This document shows, in pieces, positions 9,553 through 22,760 of a DNA stretch of 64,000 nt. Where the stretch lies: assembly GCF_945859705.1 (NCBI RefSeq), contig NC_079136.1, forward strand, positions 98,579,120 to 98,643,119, in the 5' to 3' direction. The translations under genes were made by a program, and so were the position numbers. The notes under the pieces were generated by a model. It had not been told where the DNA came from. It did not search any database and was given only the letters and a program-made list of their open reading frames with translations. The stretch's first letter is position 1. Each line of letters opens with the position of its first letter. This DNA comes from Episyrphus balteatus (Eukaryota > Arthropoda > Insecta > Diptera > Syrphidae).

Positions 9553-12500
9553 TGGTCTTAAAACAAAATCGATCTCTATAGAACCATAAATAACCTAACC
9601 AGCATTTCTAGGGTAACGAAGGATTGAAGAAACTTTTCAATGATTCAAATTTTGAACATTTAAATAACTTTTCCAAGACTTGTCAAAGGCCGGTAGAATT
9701 CTTGCCTACTACTTCTCAAAGAGTCCAATATCTGTGCCAATTTCTTAAAACAAGAAGTAGCAACACTGCTGCACAAAACTCTATTGTCGATGAAATGCAG
9801 CTTCAGCAAAAACGATTTTAACTCAAAATACCTAGAAACCTGCTTGGCTGAAGAGCCTTGTTTGCCAAAGCCTTGTTTCACACTGAAAATCCGCGTAAAT
9901 ACGCGGAAGAAAATAAAATTCAGCAAATTGATCAAAATATCCAATCTATTGCTCTCCACATCATTCAATCAGTGTTAAAGCTTTTTGAATTTAAACTTTC
10001 AATTAAACAGGTAATTTGCTGAAAAAGGTGCCAAAATGCTCAAGTCTATTCAACTTGCGTGATATTAAAACTATCTGATCAAGTGTATATGTCAATTTAC
10101 ATCTCCATCAAATTATGTCGCCTTCTCATAAACCTAATTGACATTTTTACAACGTTCAAAATCAACATTTTATCACCCAGTTAATAGGCTTAATTATATT
10201 GGTCTTCGATTTTCTCCCAGGCAAAATGGTTAAAACACCTTAATACCTCCGAAAAATATTGACATAATAAAAATAAAATATAAAAACATATATAAACTGG
10301 ACCGATTAAATTTAGTAACAACGACCACGACTACGACGGACGATGATGGTGTGAGACCTTCTTGTATAAAGCTTATTTCTTATTTTGCGTTCATTTGAAG
10401 GAACCTGTTCATATTACATTCCCCCCAAAACCGATAACCAGAATAAGAAAAAAAAAAACAAGCTTACCAACAAAAATTGAAAGTCACTCAACTTTTGCGC
10501 TGCGACTGCAGCCGTCACAATTAATAAATTCACAAAATATTAACGCACAAAGTCAAGCATAAATGTGCCGCGGTCTGGCATCACCATCGTTGAGCGTTAA
10601 CGTCTCATACACAAGATTTACCACACACTAATATTTAACTCTACCAATTCACTCTTCGCCAAAGACTTCCTGTTTCTGATCGGAATGCACAACAACCGTT
10701 GACCAAAAGGAGGCAGAATACCAAAATTCATGAAAATGGTCAAAAACAAAAATAAGCGCTCATCTTCTGAATTATTAAAAGAAAAGGCTACGAACCATGA
10801 AAAATTCCATTAACGGTGGTGTCGTAGTTAAATGTTGTCCACGGGTATTGCTATGTAAATATCCATCGTTCTTAGATTTTCATTAAAAAAAATGTACAAA
10901 AAATAGTATCTCATAGATATTTCAAGTTCGAGGGAAATTTATGAATTAAACGATTAATCCTAAATAAATAAAAAAAAAAAATAAAAAACAAACAATCACA
11001 CCAAGCCCACACACTACAAAGTGCAAACTCATAATTTACGATCACTCCTACAGGGGTGCTGAATGAAAATTTTATGAAACACGATACCAACAGAGATACA
11101 AGATACTCAAATTATCTATGGATAATTACTACGAGTAAACATATTTAGAAAAGTATCCGAACCACAACCGTTCGTTGTTGGTGGCCTGTCCAATTATTGT
11201 TCATGTCCAGCAGTGGGTCACCAAAAATTAATTTATGATGTCTACCTGGTGAGAAATTGCAATCCAGGAAAAATAAGGAGTGAGCTAAGGTGTTTCTTTT
11301 CGTTTTCTTTCTCCAGTTTAAAATCAACGGGTGGCAATGCACACAGATAAATTTATACTGAATGTCTTTTGTTTGGACCCATAGAGACGAATTTTTAGGA
11401 TTAACGGTATTTTTTGTTGTGTGACCAAGTTAGATATGGTTGTCAGACAATTTGACAGATAGTCTAAGAATGTCAACTTTCCCAGAGACGAATGGGATAT
11501 TCAAATGTTAATCGCTAGTTAAGCTGAATAGCTGAATATGGGTGATAATGCGGAACAGCAGGAAACTCCTCAAACTGACATTAGGATAGTTTTTTGATAG
11601 ATGTGGGTGTTTGGCAATTGTTTAGGAAGTTTTAGGTATTTAAAACCTTTATTGATGACCTTCGATGCATCATAATCAAGTTGTTGATTTTGGAATGTTC
11701 ATATTAAGAAAGTTTGTGCAACACATTGATCTTGTAAAACGTTTAATAGCGCATGAAAATGAAACTTTAAGTAGTTTGTTAGACAGATTTATTATATGAT
11801 GCCACCTCTGGTTCGTGACTTGCACAAAGCGAAATTTGTAAGCTGAGTTTCTACAAAAAATTATTAAGTAATTGGTAGCGAGATGAACTGGTATCCAACG
11901 TCTGGAGGCCTAGTTAACAGTACTCAAGGTAAATGTCCAGTGTAGGTACATTTTTTTTTAAGACATTAGCTTATGGCACATCTTTTTACTAATTGTAGAA
12001 AATGCCGACTATTGCATGTTCAAGTACAACATTTTTATAAGAAATCACAGTAGTCGCGGTGCTTCTTTTATATACACAGTGAGAAGATTGCCAGTTTGTT
12101 TGGGTTTGAATTTATTAATGACAGTCACGAATATTTAACACAGATTTGTAGACTTGCAACTTATGCAAGGAATTCAGACTAAACTTGCATGGTCACATTT
12201 GCAGACTTTTAAAAATATTTTTTGTTTGGTTTTGTTTTTTATTTTTTCGAGGTCACAGTAGCAATAAGACGAAATAAAAACTGTAAAAAAGTGATAGTGA
12301 TAAATGAACTATCAATTTATAAGTAAGTATACGAGTATTAATATAGTATACTTTTGAGCCAAAGGCAAGATAAAGTTTTTTGTTTTGTGAATGAAGGATT
12401 AACGACTTTGACTGTTGGAGTACAAAATATCTTACCCAAAGGCATTAAATTACAATCATATTTCAATGGTTGATTGATAGATACTGTTTCTATAATGGAC

Positions 12501-15500
12501 AAGTTATTTTGTTCGTATATATGGTGGGAACTGCAAACTTTTATTTAACGTTTTCAAAAGTGTTCACATAAGAAAAAAACTACATAGATTCAAAATTTCG
12601 TCTTCGGTTTGGTTCTTATCTTCGTGACTAATTTTCAAATCTTATAAATAATGTAAGTATACAATGTAGTACAACGGAAAGGGAATGAGTCTGATGCAGA
12701 AAATTTAATAAACGTAACAAAGTTGAAAATGTCTGAGACAAATTTTATGCGGTTAATTTTCAGCTTTTTCTCTATAAATAATTTAGTCTTAAAAAAAAGC
12801 AATTTTCCAAAATGTTTTCAAATTCAGTCATAAATTATAAAATATTAAATCAAAATCTACCCTGTTGCACATCTACCCAACCACTTTATAGCATTCTGAG
12901 GTCTTCTATATTTTAAACAAAAGATCTTCTTTCCCCTCTTTTAATTCCGGAAAAAAATCATCATTTTTATTTATTTACTTAAAAGAAAAAAATGCCAATC
13001 TAGCCCGACCTTGTGCTTCTAAAAAAACAAATCTGCAATATCCTATCCTTACACAAACTACCAAATCCAATTCAGTTTCAAAAACAAAAATGTACATAAC
13101 TTTTATTAAAAAAAATAAGAGGGTGCTGTAACCATACTTATGAAGAAGTACCTTTTTTTAGCAGACTATTACGGTTGAATGGGCTTTATATGTTGACGTT
13201 TTGATTGGTATCATGGTGTTTTATCCGGAAGGGAAAAAAAGGGAGCGTGCAGCAAGCAGCACCACTTCAATTCAAAAACTGTGACAATTTGCAGAATGGT
13301 TATGGGATATTGTTACCCGAAAATTTATGACCAATTTCTTTTTATGTGGTCAGAGAGAGAATACAAGGAAACAAAAATATTAGTTCAGTTTTCTCGAGGA
13401 CTATTGTTTTGTATGTGTGTTTTTGTTATAAATAACCAATTGATAATATATTAAGGATGAGGGTATCTAACCTATTTGTTCTTTTTTTTTTGGTTCAGGG
13501 GATAATATTTGATATCTTGATATTGTTTTGTTTGATAAAAATCTTGTTTCTGGGGTGAAATTGTCATAATTTATTTTTAAATGTTCAAAGGGTTTGTAAT
13601 GTTAAAAACAAACCTTATTAATAACCACTAAATAATGTTTAACGATCGAATAGCCCTTGTGCAGACAATTTTTCAATATTCTGTGTTCATTTCTATATCG
13701 ATTGATTTTATGAATTATGATTGCATACAAATTTTAACAGGATGTCAACATTTTCGTAAAATTGAAGACCAGTAGAAAGTCATTTACACCAGATTTTTTA
13801 AAACTTGTTTATTGCGGTGTGGAAATATTTAACGTGAATGAAAAACTGCAAAATTACGTCATGACTTTGCTTTTCAGCTCTGTTATCTTTTTGTACAAAA
13901 ATATCAAAATTGAAATAAAGACACAATTACATTTATTATGTACCTACACATTAGTGTCAAATTCAATAATAAATGATAATAAATCCTGAAAATTGTTTAT
14001 AATATAAACAAAAAAATCAGGAATGCGAATTGAATTTTCGGGAATTTGCATACAATGGAACAAATATTTTGATGTCAAACTCTAAGGAGTTTCTCTTTTA
14101 AAAATCATTCAACTTTTTTTGTGAAAATAAAATCACAAACAAAAATCAACACTTTCTGAACGTGATATGAATTAAATACCTGTTCACTTTAAAGAGGAAG
14201 AAAAAAATAAAATAAAAATAAACATCATGATTACGAAGATTTACTACTAATTAAATGATTTGTCAGACATGTGTCGTAGGTATAGAACAGAAGGAGTGTT
14301 TTGAACTTATTAACATAAATTAAAAATGATATTGGGGGTAAATGACGATTTATTAGTAGATTAAGATGATAAATTTGAAAGAATGAAAATGGGTAGCCCC
14401 GATGATGATGACCAATCTGTGATTTTTTCATATTTTATTCAAAAAAGACCAAAATTTAATTTGAAATTCCATTGTGACATACCGATTGTCAAATTAAATT
14501 TTATAATAAATTGGTCAGAATATGTGAAAAAGTATTTTACTTAAATAAGATCTCAAATTCAAACCTAATGAGCTTTTGATTTTGGCTTTGAAAAAAGTTG
14601 GTCATAGGAAATTGAAAAATTATACAAAAATTAAGCATGATCGGTATTGATCTGAAGAATTTAGAAAATAAAATATGGAATCCAGAATCATCAATTTTAT
14701 TTTAATTAACTGGAGTTATCTGATATACGTTTGCGAAGAAATTTTAAGACAAATTTAAATTAACTAATGAAATATTATTGTGAGTTCTCCAAAAAAGTTA
14801 ATGCATATTTATAATACCTTCTAGGTGTTAAGCTAAAGACAAAATAGCCACTTTGCAAAATGAAGGTATAAAATTGTCTTCATAATTGGTGGGAATTATT
14901 TTAAATGAGAAGTGAGGATTCAACTTCGGAATGCATGCTGATAAGCATGAGAGTTGCATCTGCATTTTTAATTCAGTCATTCAGTGGAATGTGAAAGAGT
15001 TGTTATCTCATAATTTATTTATATACATATCGTATTAAAAAGCGAACATTTTTGAAAAAAAAAATAAAGAAAGATTCTTACTCAAAATGCTTGTTTTACA
15101 ATTTTCTTTAGTGCGATATCTTAAAAAACATAAATACATACTATTCTATACTCTTTATCGAAATATCTGAATTTATTGAAGTCTTATAATAACATTAAGT
15201 GTGAAGAAAAGCAAACAAAACTATAACCTTGTTCTGACATAGAAAACTGAAATTTCCAAATAATCTAGAATGAAAGTGCATTTCATTTTTACTTTTACGA
15301 CCTCTTTGCATTTATTTTATTGCCCATTTAATTGTTTTCAGTACACAAGTCAATAAAATATTTAAAAGCTTTAACACCTATGTAAAAGTAAAGTTGGTTT
15401 ATTGTGTAGTTAAAATTTTAAGATCCATCAAGAACGAGTAGCATTTTGCAACTTTTAATGTATAAATTAATGTTTGTTGGTATGCCCTATATTTTCCAAA

Positions 15501-18500
15501 ATGTATAAATTTACATTCCAACATTTAACAAATGCAAATATTTGATCTTTAATATTCTTTCTGTAACATTTTATCAATAAATATAAAGATAGCATTCCAC
15601 TCAAGTCATTTAAAAAAAAAATCTTATAATGAACTTAATTTCATAATTAGTTAAGTTCTTTCATCTTCTGTCACCAAAGACAACTCACAGTAAAAAGAAA
15701 AACGAAAAAAAAAAGAAAATCTAATGTCAAACAAGGCTAATTGCTTAAAACCATTTAGTAAATGCCTCCTCTAATCTAATGAAAAAATCTTTATGGAAAG
15801 TAATTAATTATCCATCCATTTTAATTAAAATCTATCATGCAAGATCATTTTCAAACAACAACTTCCCATTAACGGTTGTAAAAAAGTTACCGCCTTTCAA
15901 CAAGAAACACAAAAAGGAAACAAAAAAAAAAAAATGTCAATCATTCCCATACATACATTAATTGGTCTGATCAAGCCTTTAAACACAAAATGTCTTAATA
16001 CCATTAAAAAAAAGTAAATGTAGGCGTTTTGTTATAACAACTTTATAACCAGCATCAGCAACATACATAGCTATACATAGTTTTCAATCGACACAAAAAT
16101 GACAAGAAGCTAAACGCCAAACAATAAAAATGGTAATGACATGTAGTACCTACCGGCCGGCCGGCCAGTAGTCGGTGGCTCTTTGAAATGGGACACAGAA
16201 CGGTAGTTAAATTTCATTGCGCGCACTCAATTAAGTCAATACAATAACTGAGTAATTGTTGGCATTAATAAAATGAGTTGTGACACTTTTGTATTAAAGA
16301 AAAAGCAAATTAATTAAAAAACATAAATAAAGGTGGACAATGTAACAGTGGAAAGCATTGTCAATTCACCTCAATCTTATACCTTTCTTCTTTGTTTGAC
16401 AGTTGAAGAGTTGAAGTTCCATAAAAGACAGCGTGAAAGAACTGTCAGATGAACGTCAACTCATCAAGCTGTGTATAAATGAAATGCACCATTATCAAAG
16501 CAAGCATTTTTGGTTATTTTAATTTTATGGAAATGTTTCGAATAAACAGATGTGTGTCACACATTTTTGTCTCACAGCAGCAGGTCTAGCAAACTGCTGC
16601 TCATGGTGTGTATAGTGTAGCTGAAGGCTGTCATGCAGACGCACCTTGATCAAAGGGCCTCCGTCTTCATCTTGTTTATCTTAACACGCTTTTGTGTATA
16701 TTCCTTTACAAAATGAAAGTTTATTTTTTTGTTTGGAATATTTGCATTTGAAACCTGTCTCCCAACGATATGACACTGTTGATACACTCTATTTCTTTTT
16801 TCAAAAAGTTATTCCAATCTTGCGGTGAATCGCAGTAAAATAGGAAAAAAACATAATGTAAATGTGCCCTTAAGTTACAATAGATAACTTGTTTCTTAAA
16901 CTTTATATTCCCATTTTGAGACTTGTCTAAAAAGCCATAACTTAAATGTAATGAAATGAGTTTTTTTTATTGATGGAAAGAATGCATATTTATGAGTGCT
17001 TCTGGGGACAACACATTCACGTAGCATTGTGGCACACTAAAAAATATGACCGTCAGGCGCATATTTATAATGTGATAATGTGAATTATGAGCCTTTAAGA
17101 AATGATTCTTGCATTATACGTGCTGTGGATTTTTGATTTTGGTTATGGGCTTAAAAATATAGTCATTGACGTATGCTAAAAGGTTTGTTTGTCAGCATAT
17201 ATGCAATGAAATGCTTCATTAATTTTTTGTAAAAGGTCGAAAGGATTATTATTTTTACTGGAAAATGAAGATATTTTAATTTTTTAAGTTCTTCATGTGC
17301 AATTTCTTTCTTTCCGAAAGTCGTAAAAATGATTTAATAAGGAAGCAATGTTGAACCGTTACAAAATTGTCTGTTTACTCTATGGAATAACTTAATTTTA
17401 TGCTTACATAACTCATGCAGTAATATTTCTCATTTGTAGGTTATTATCACTCTTGATTGTCCCTTTGCTCGTGAAACAATGTACAGTTATTGTTTAAATG
17501 AGTTACATCCTAATAAAACCGGAAGTCAAAGTTTGTTGTTTATTGTTCTGAATTCAGCTTTAAAATGAGTGACAACATTTCTTTTGTTTTGAGTTTTTGA
17601 GAATTTTAAGAATTTTTTTGTGGTCTTGATAAAAAAATCGTCATGTTTTAACAAAAATTGTATTATCTTGAAATCAGTATTTTTTGATTCCAAGAAATTA
17701 GTGGCTCATGCCACACAGATATTGGTGCATTTAGTGTGAATGTTTGGAAACAGTGCTATCTTCAAAATCGTTTCGGATTTTTTTATGGGGTACCTAGCAG
17801 TTTTTTTAATCAAGGGATACATTTTTCGATATTATTGTTATTAAAAAAGTTACAGATCAACGAAGTTAACAAAATTAATTTTAAACTACCTTTGACCATT
17901 TATAAGCAATTTTCTATCAATGATATTTATAAAATGTTATGATGGTTAAATATTTTTCCCAAGAAACTTTAACCAAAATATGACGAAAAGTAAATAGAAA
18001 AACCATAAATATCTTTTCAAGATTTTGATAAAAAATTGCCAAAAGTACTTTAAAATTGTTTTCCTTTTTTTTTATTTCTTTCTTATTTATTTCAAAAACG
18101 ACTGAAACGATTTTAATTACAATTTTCGACTTAGGTAGAGTTGCATCAGAGACACAACATAGTTTTCATCTGTGGTGGTGGTCACGGGGTACCTTTTATA
18201 CTAGGTACGCATTAAATAAAATTGATATGAGCATATTTGTACGATAAAGTGAGTTTCTTTTAAACTGAAAAATCAAAAATCTTTTCATCAGAAAATTTTA
18301 AAAGTGAAATCCAAACTATCCCGACAAAAACCTAATTCCCTTATAACTTAATTCTCGCAGCAATTTAAAGATTATACCACCCAAAAAGCCCTTACTCTTT
18401 ATTAACATTCTACAATCCGATCTCACTGTAGACCGATCATTACTTAATCCAATAAGATCTGCCACATCGTCCATCAAATGGTCTCGCCAACAAAAAAAAA

Positions 18501-21500
18501 AAACACTCAACTTCCTCTGTCAACGACCTCCGCTTCAAGTATACTGTATAGACAGACCACTTCATTGAAAACGCATTCAAATATTGCTGACCCATTTATC
18601 TCACTTACCACATATTCATAGCTTTTCTCTTGCCTCCGAGCCTACCCAATCATTATGAATTTAGTAATTTTTCCATGAATTTTTCATCTCTCTTGCTGAT
18701 GGGAACAAGAGTAACCTAACCCGCACCAGCATTTTTAAAAATTGAAAAATGGATATGGAAAAAGAGCTCCCAAAAACCCACAATTATTATGCAGATTTTT
18801 ATCAATTACGATCTCAAATAAAACTATGACTAAGCTTTTTTTTTACGTTTACACCGCCATCTGTCATCGGGACAAAATGCCACCAGCGAAGCTTTGACTT
18901 TTGGTATTTTATAATACGCCTTTAGGGTTTTTCTTTCAGGAAGTTGGAAAACCTCTCAAAACGAAGAGCTGACATCGATACCTTTTTTTATATAATTTAC
19001 AAGAGAAATGAAGTATGAAGTAAGCCAACATTAACGGAACAATGTTCTAATAATAGCCTTAGGTTCCATTAGTCATTTTTCATAACCTCATTTGCATATT
19101 TTACTCCTCACATGAATCATATTCTATACCTTTTCGAAGACGATCGATTAGGAAAAAGAATAGGCCCTACGATTGTCCCATTCATCAAATTATAAGACCT
19201 CCAAGAAAATTTGTATTATTATTTATTATACGGCTTGATTGTACCTTGTGTCAATTATATTAGAAAGAGGAGCTTAGCTTAACGTATAATTATCAAAGCC
19301 CACCATCAATGTTTTTATGACCCAACATTCTTGAACTCTAAAGCGATCATTTCGAGTGAGTAAACATAATGTCAACCTTTGACACATCTGTTTCTGTACT
19401 GTGTTGTATAATGAAGTTTGTAGACAGAATTATTATAGTGTGGATTACCGCCACACAATGTGTGTCTACTTTAATTGCTTGGTCAACAAAATATATTATG
19501 GGATGGCTTAACTCATATTATGAGAGAGGGCTTTGAAATAATTTCGATATTATGATAGAACGCGTCTACTTTAGTGTTGATATTTCTATATTATAAGTTT
19601 ATTATGAAGTTGTTATCATCTTTTTGGATATGCATAACGGATATGCTTCATATGCTCTGCATTCTGTCAACTGGTTTTTGACTTTTCACTTCAAGTGTCA
19701 AGTGAGTTGTAAGGCTAAACGCTTATATAATGGAATAGAGATATTGTAGGTATAATGTTGTGAATGTAAAGGTTTTTGGTTACGTTTATGACTTTCGGTT
19801 AGAGTTACTTTTGAACGTGTGCAAGGAAATTGTTTACTTTTTTTTATGGCAGTTGAGAGGTGTCAAAACTTTTGTTATGTTTGTTTGCTTATTGTAAAGC
19901 AATAAATATAAAGAGAGTATATTGACCTCAACCTTTGTTAATTAATTGACCGTTATAAGGGTTTGTTATGTTTATGCAATTTGAAAAATAAAAACTTCTT
20001 CGGCCATGATGGTAATCGGAATATGTTAAGCATTGGAAATGAAGATGGAAACGTTTGCTTGTTTAATTAAGAAAAATCAAAAGAGTTGGGTGCGGGTAAT
20101 AAGGCCTAGCTAAGGGATATTTGAAATGAATTATGAATTAATTGGACAAATACCAAAGAAAAATAAATACATTGTGAAACTATTGATCAGTTTTTGCTTA
20201 AAATAAGAAAATACACATGATTTCTTAATATTTGAACATAAAGTAATACACTGCGCGAATGTGACCATGCGTTAGGTGTATTTTTCTGAAAAAGGTTTAT
20301 GGTAGATTTCCATATAAGGCGGCTAATAATCACATTACCTAAACCGAAACTCTATTCTAAAGTAGAGACAGATCCCTAATTCTAGCATTATCAAGAAAAA
20401 ATGCAATAAAAAAGTGCTCTTAAATAAACTTCTTTTTTATCTTTTAGCCAACAAACTTAATCATAATTTCAAACACGACTTTTTTTAAACATAAAATGTT
20501 ATCTCAAGTAATATCAGATAACTAATAACTCTTCAAATTTAGTGTCTTAAACAAATGATATAATATGTCTAAACTCGTGGGCGTCAAAAAAACGTTAAGA
20601 TAGCAAAACAAAGATCAACTCGTTAAAGCCAAATACGCATTATAAATAACAAATATTGTCACCTTTATGTTTATTTTGATCGATGGCTTCTTAAGTGTCA
20701 TTTATTTCTAAAATGGGAATTATGTTTTTCCCACTTTATAAATTCCCACACGCTTTTCCAATTAAAGATTCACAATTTTAACAACCACTTTACAAGCTAG
20801 TTCTCATTTTAAAAACTTTCATTCCGTCCGATATCTATGTGGAAAAAAATACCAATTGATTTTTGTTATACCTACCTTTCAAAGACTAATAAGTTTGGTG
20901 TTATAAAAATAGATAAATGTGTCAAATTGATATTTCAAAGAAATAAAATAAAACAAAAATTATATTACTAACTCACAACTGAGTGTGTTTCGATTTTGTT
21001 TAAATATTCCCAACGATAGCATAAATCAGTGCACCCGCAACTATTAAGTCTCTTGAGCTATTTTAATTGCTTGTTTAATTTATATTTATCCCACGTTGTG
21101 GACACACAAGCATTTTTCTTGGCCACAACTTTACACAAAATTAATTTTGAGGAATTTTCTTCTTCTTTTTTCTTTCATTAATTAATTAGTAATAAAATTA
21201 ATAGCTGCAGTCATTCTATGCGTTGATTTGATTCTGTGAAAGCGTAAAGAATAAGAGATATCGTATTTAGGTTTATCTTTGGTTTTAAAACTTATGAATA
21301 ATGATTTTGTGTCGGTTTTTTGGAAAGGCGTCATTTTGTGACCTAAAATTTAGACTACTTATTAAGTTTGATGTGAATTGGTATGAAGCCATGGCAAAGA
21401 TAGATTCTTGAAATGGGAGCAATGACAAGTTTGTAATTTGTTAAAAATTGAACTTGTAAAAATACATATGTATGACATTTTGATGAATGAATTTTGTCAC

Positions 21501-22719
21501 TTGGTCTGTTCAGAACTAGAAATCGCAATAGGTTTTCAGCGGAAAAAAACATTGAATGACATTTATTTTAAGAGTAGGCCAAGGTGGATAACAAATACCT
21601 TTGCCAGTCAGTGAAAAGACTAGAAAAGTGCATCCAATAAATTTTATAATTTGCAAATTCTTGAAGTATTTGCTGAATTCATTAAGACATTGAAGAAACC
21701 GCAAAATATTAGAAAGATGCCTCTTGTCCCTCTTTTTTGTTTTTTGTTTTGGGGATAAATTCTTAGAAAGCACTATTTACCACCTCGTCAACCGCCCCTT
21801 CTCTACTTTAAGATGCAACTGAATTTCAAGTTTTTCCATTTCTCCATTTTATGAACTGATCAAAAGCCAATTTGTGTACAAATATTGCTGTAGAAGTTGT
21901 TCGGTTAGATTTCAAGAAGATTTGAATTCTGTCAGCTCTTTTTATTTTATTGTAATAATTTATTTAATTTATATAGCAATAATTCTTTGTGTAGGACCCA
22001 GTACAAAAATATGAACAAAATGTTACGTATACGTCATAGTGAACTCACAGAAATTCTTTAAAATTGATTTGTGTGATACAAACACATTATTTACCTGTTC
22101 AGAATCTGAAATATAACAGAAATATTTCTACTTTTTAAAAGTCAAGTAACTGGACAACAAGCAGTGAATCAAAAAAAAAAAATTGGACTCAAATCGAAAA
22201 TTTCAAAAGATATAAAACTTAAAAAAAAGGACATTCTAATTTTACACAAAGAAAATTAACAAAAAAATAATAAAACAAATTAATTTCATAGGAACGAACA
22301 AGACGATAAAAATATTCATCGCTGTCCCTTCAATTTTTTAAAGCTCGTTTCTAGTTTTTGTCTAGTTAAAAATTTGTGAAATAGTTCTTAGAATCAATAT
22401 AGTTTAAGTCAAAGGAAATCAAAAAACGTAAGGCAGTAAAAAATTATATTAAACATCTAAGAGCATTAAAAAAAAGTTACGCATACGTCATAGTGACCCA
22501 ATAAAAATTCTAAAAAAGTGATTTTCTTACAAATCAGTTTGAGAGATAAATAAATATGTATTACAAATCAGCTCTTAATTATATACAACTCAGAAACAAG
22601 TCCTTCTAAGGTTGTAAATCATAAAATTAACGAGTAAGACAACAATTATGTTAACTTCGTCTAGGACTTTTAATTGAAATCTTCTCATCTGTTTAAAATA
22701 TTCAAGAATATTGATACCA
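9553..22719. other. Long AT-rich intronic stretch without a supported gene
   Basis: I see no RNA gene, no long inverted-repeat element and no exon with convincing splice sites. Short frames such as 9624-9821, 9660-9968, 11145-11342, 13762-13989, 18056-18247 and 21516-21773 have no recognisable domain. Local curiosities are a GGCCGGCCGGCC run near 16154, and two diverged copies of a segment containing ATACGTCATAGTGA at about 22029 and 22484. The GC content rises mildly near 10.3-10.6 kb and 16.1-16.7 kb, which could be regulatory. Confidence 0.45.
16154..16167. repeat. GGCCGGCC palindrome run
   Basis: The word CCGGCCGGCCGGCC is a self-complementary GC island in an otherwise AT-rich intron. 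It contains overlapping GGCCGGCC palindromes. No function can be assigned. Confidence 0.7.
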
Positions 22720-22729
22720 TAAACTAAAC

Positions 22730-22733
<4 letters not shown>

Positions 22734-22760
<27 letters not shown>

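Noticed and set aside
18316..18510. Minus-strand frame with words such as DDVADLIGLSNDRSTV
   Set aside because: It looks more protein-like than its neighbours, but there is no recognised domain, the start is TTG, and no splice context supports it.
18600..18660. Minus-strand GTAAGT donor preceded by a short open stretch, tested as the missing FGF exon
   Set aside because: The frame before the donor meets a stop within 11 codons and has no FGF residues.
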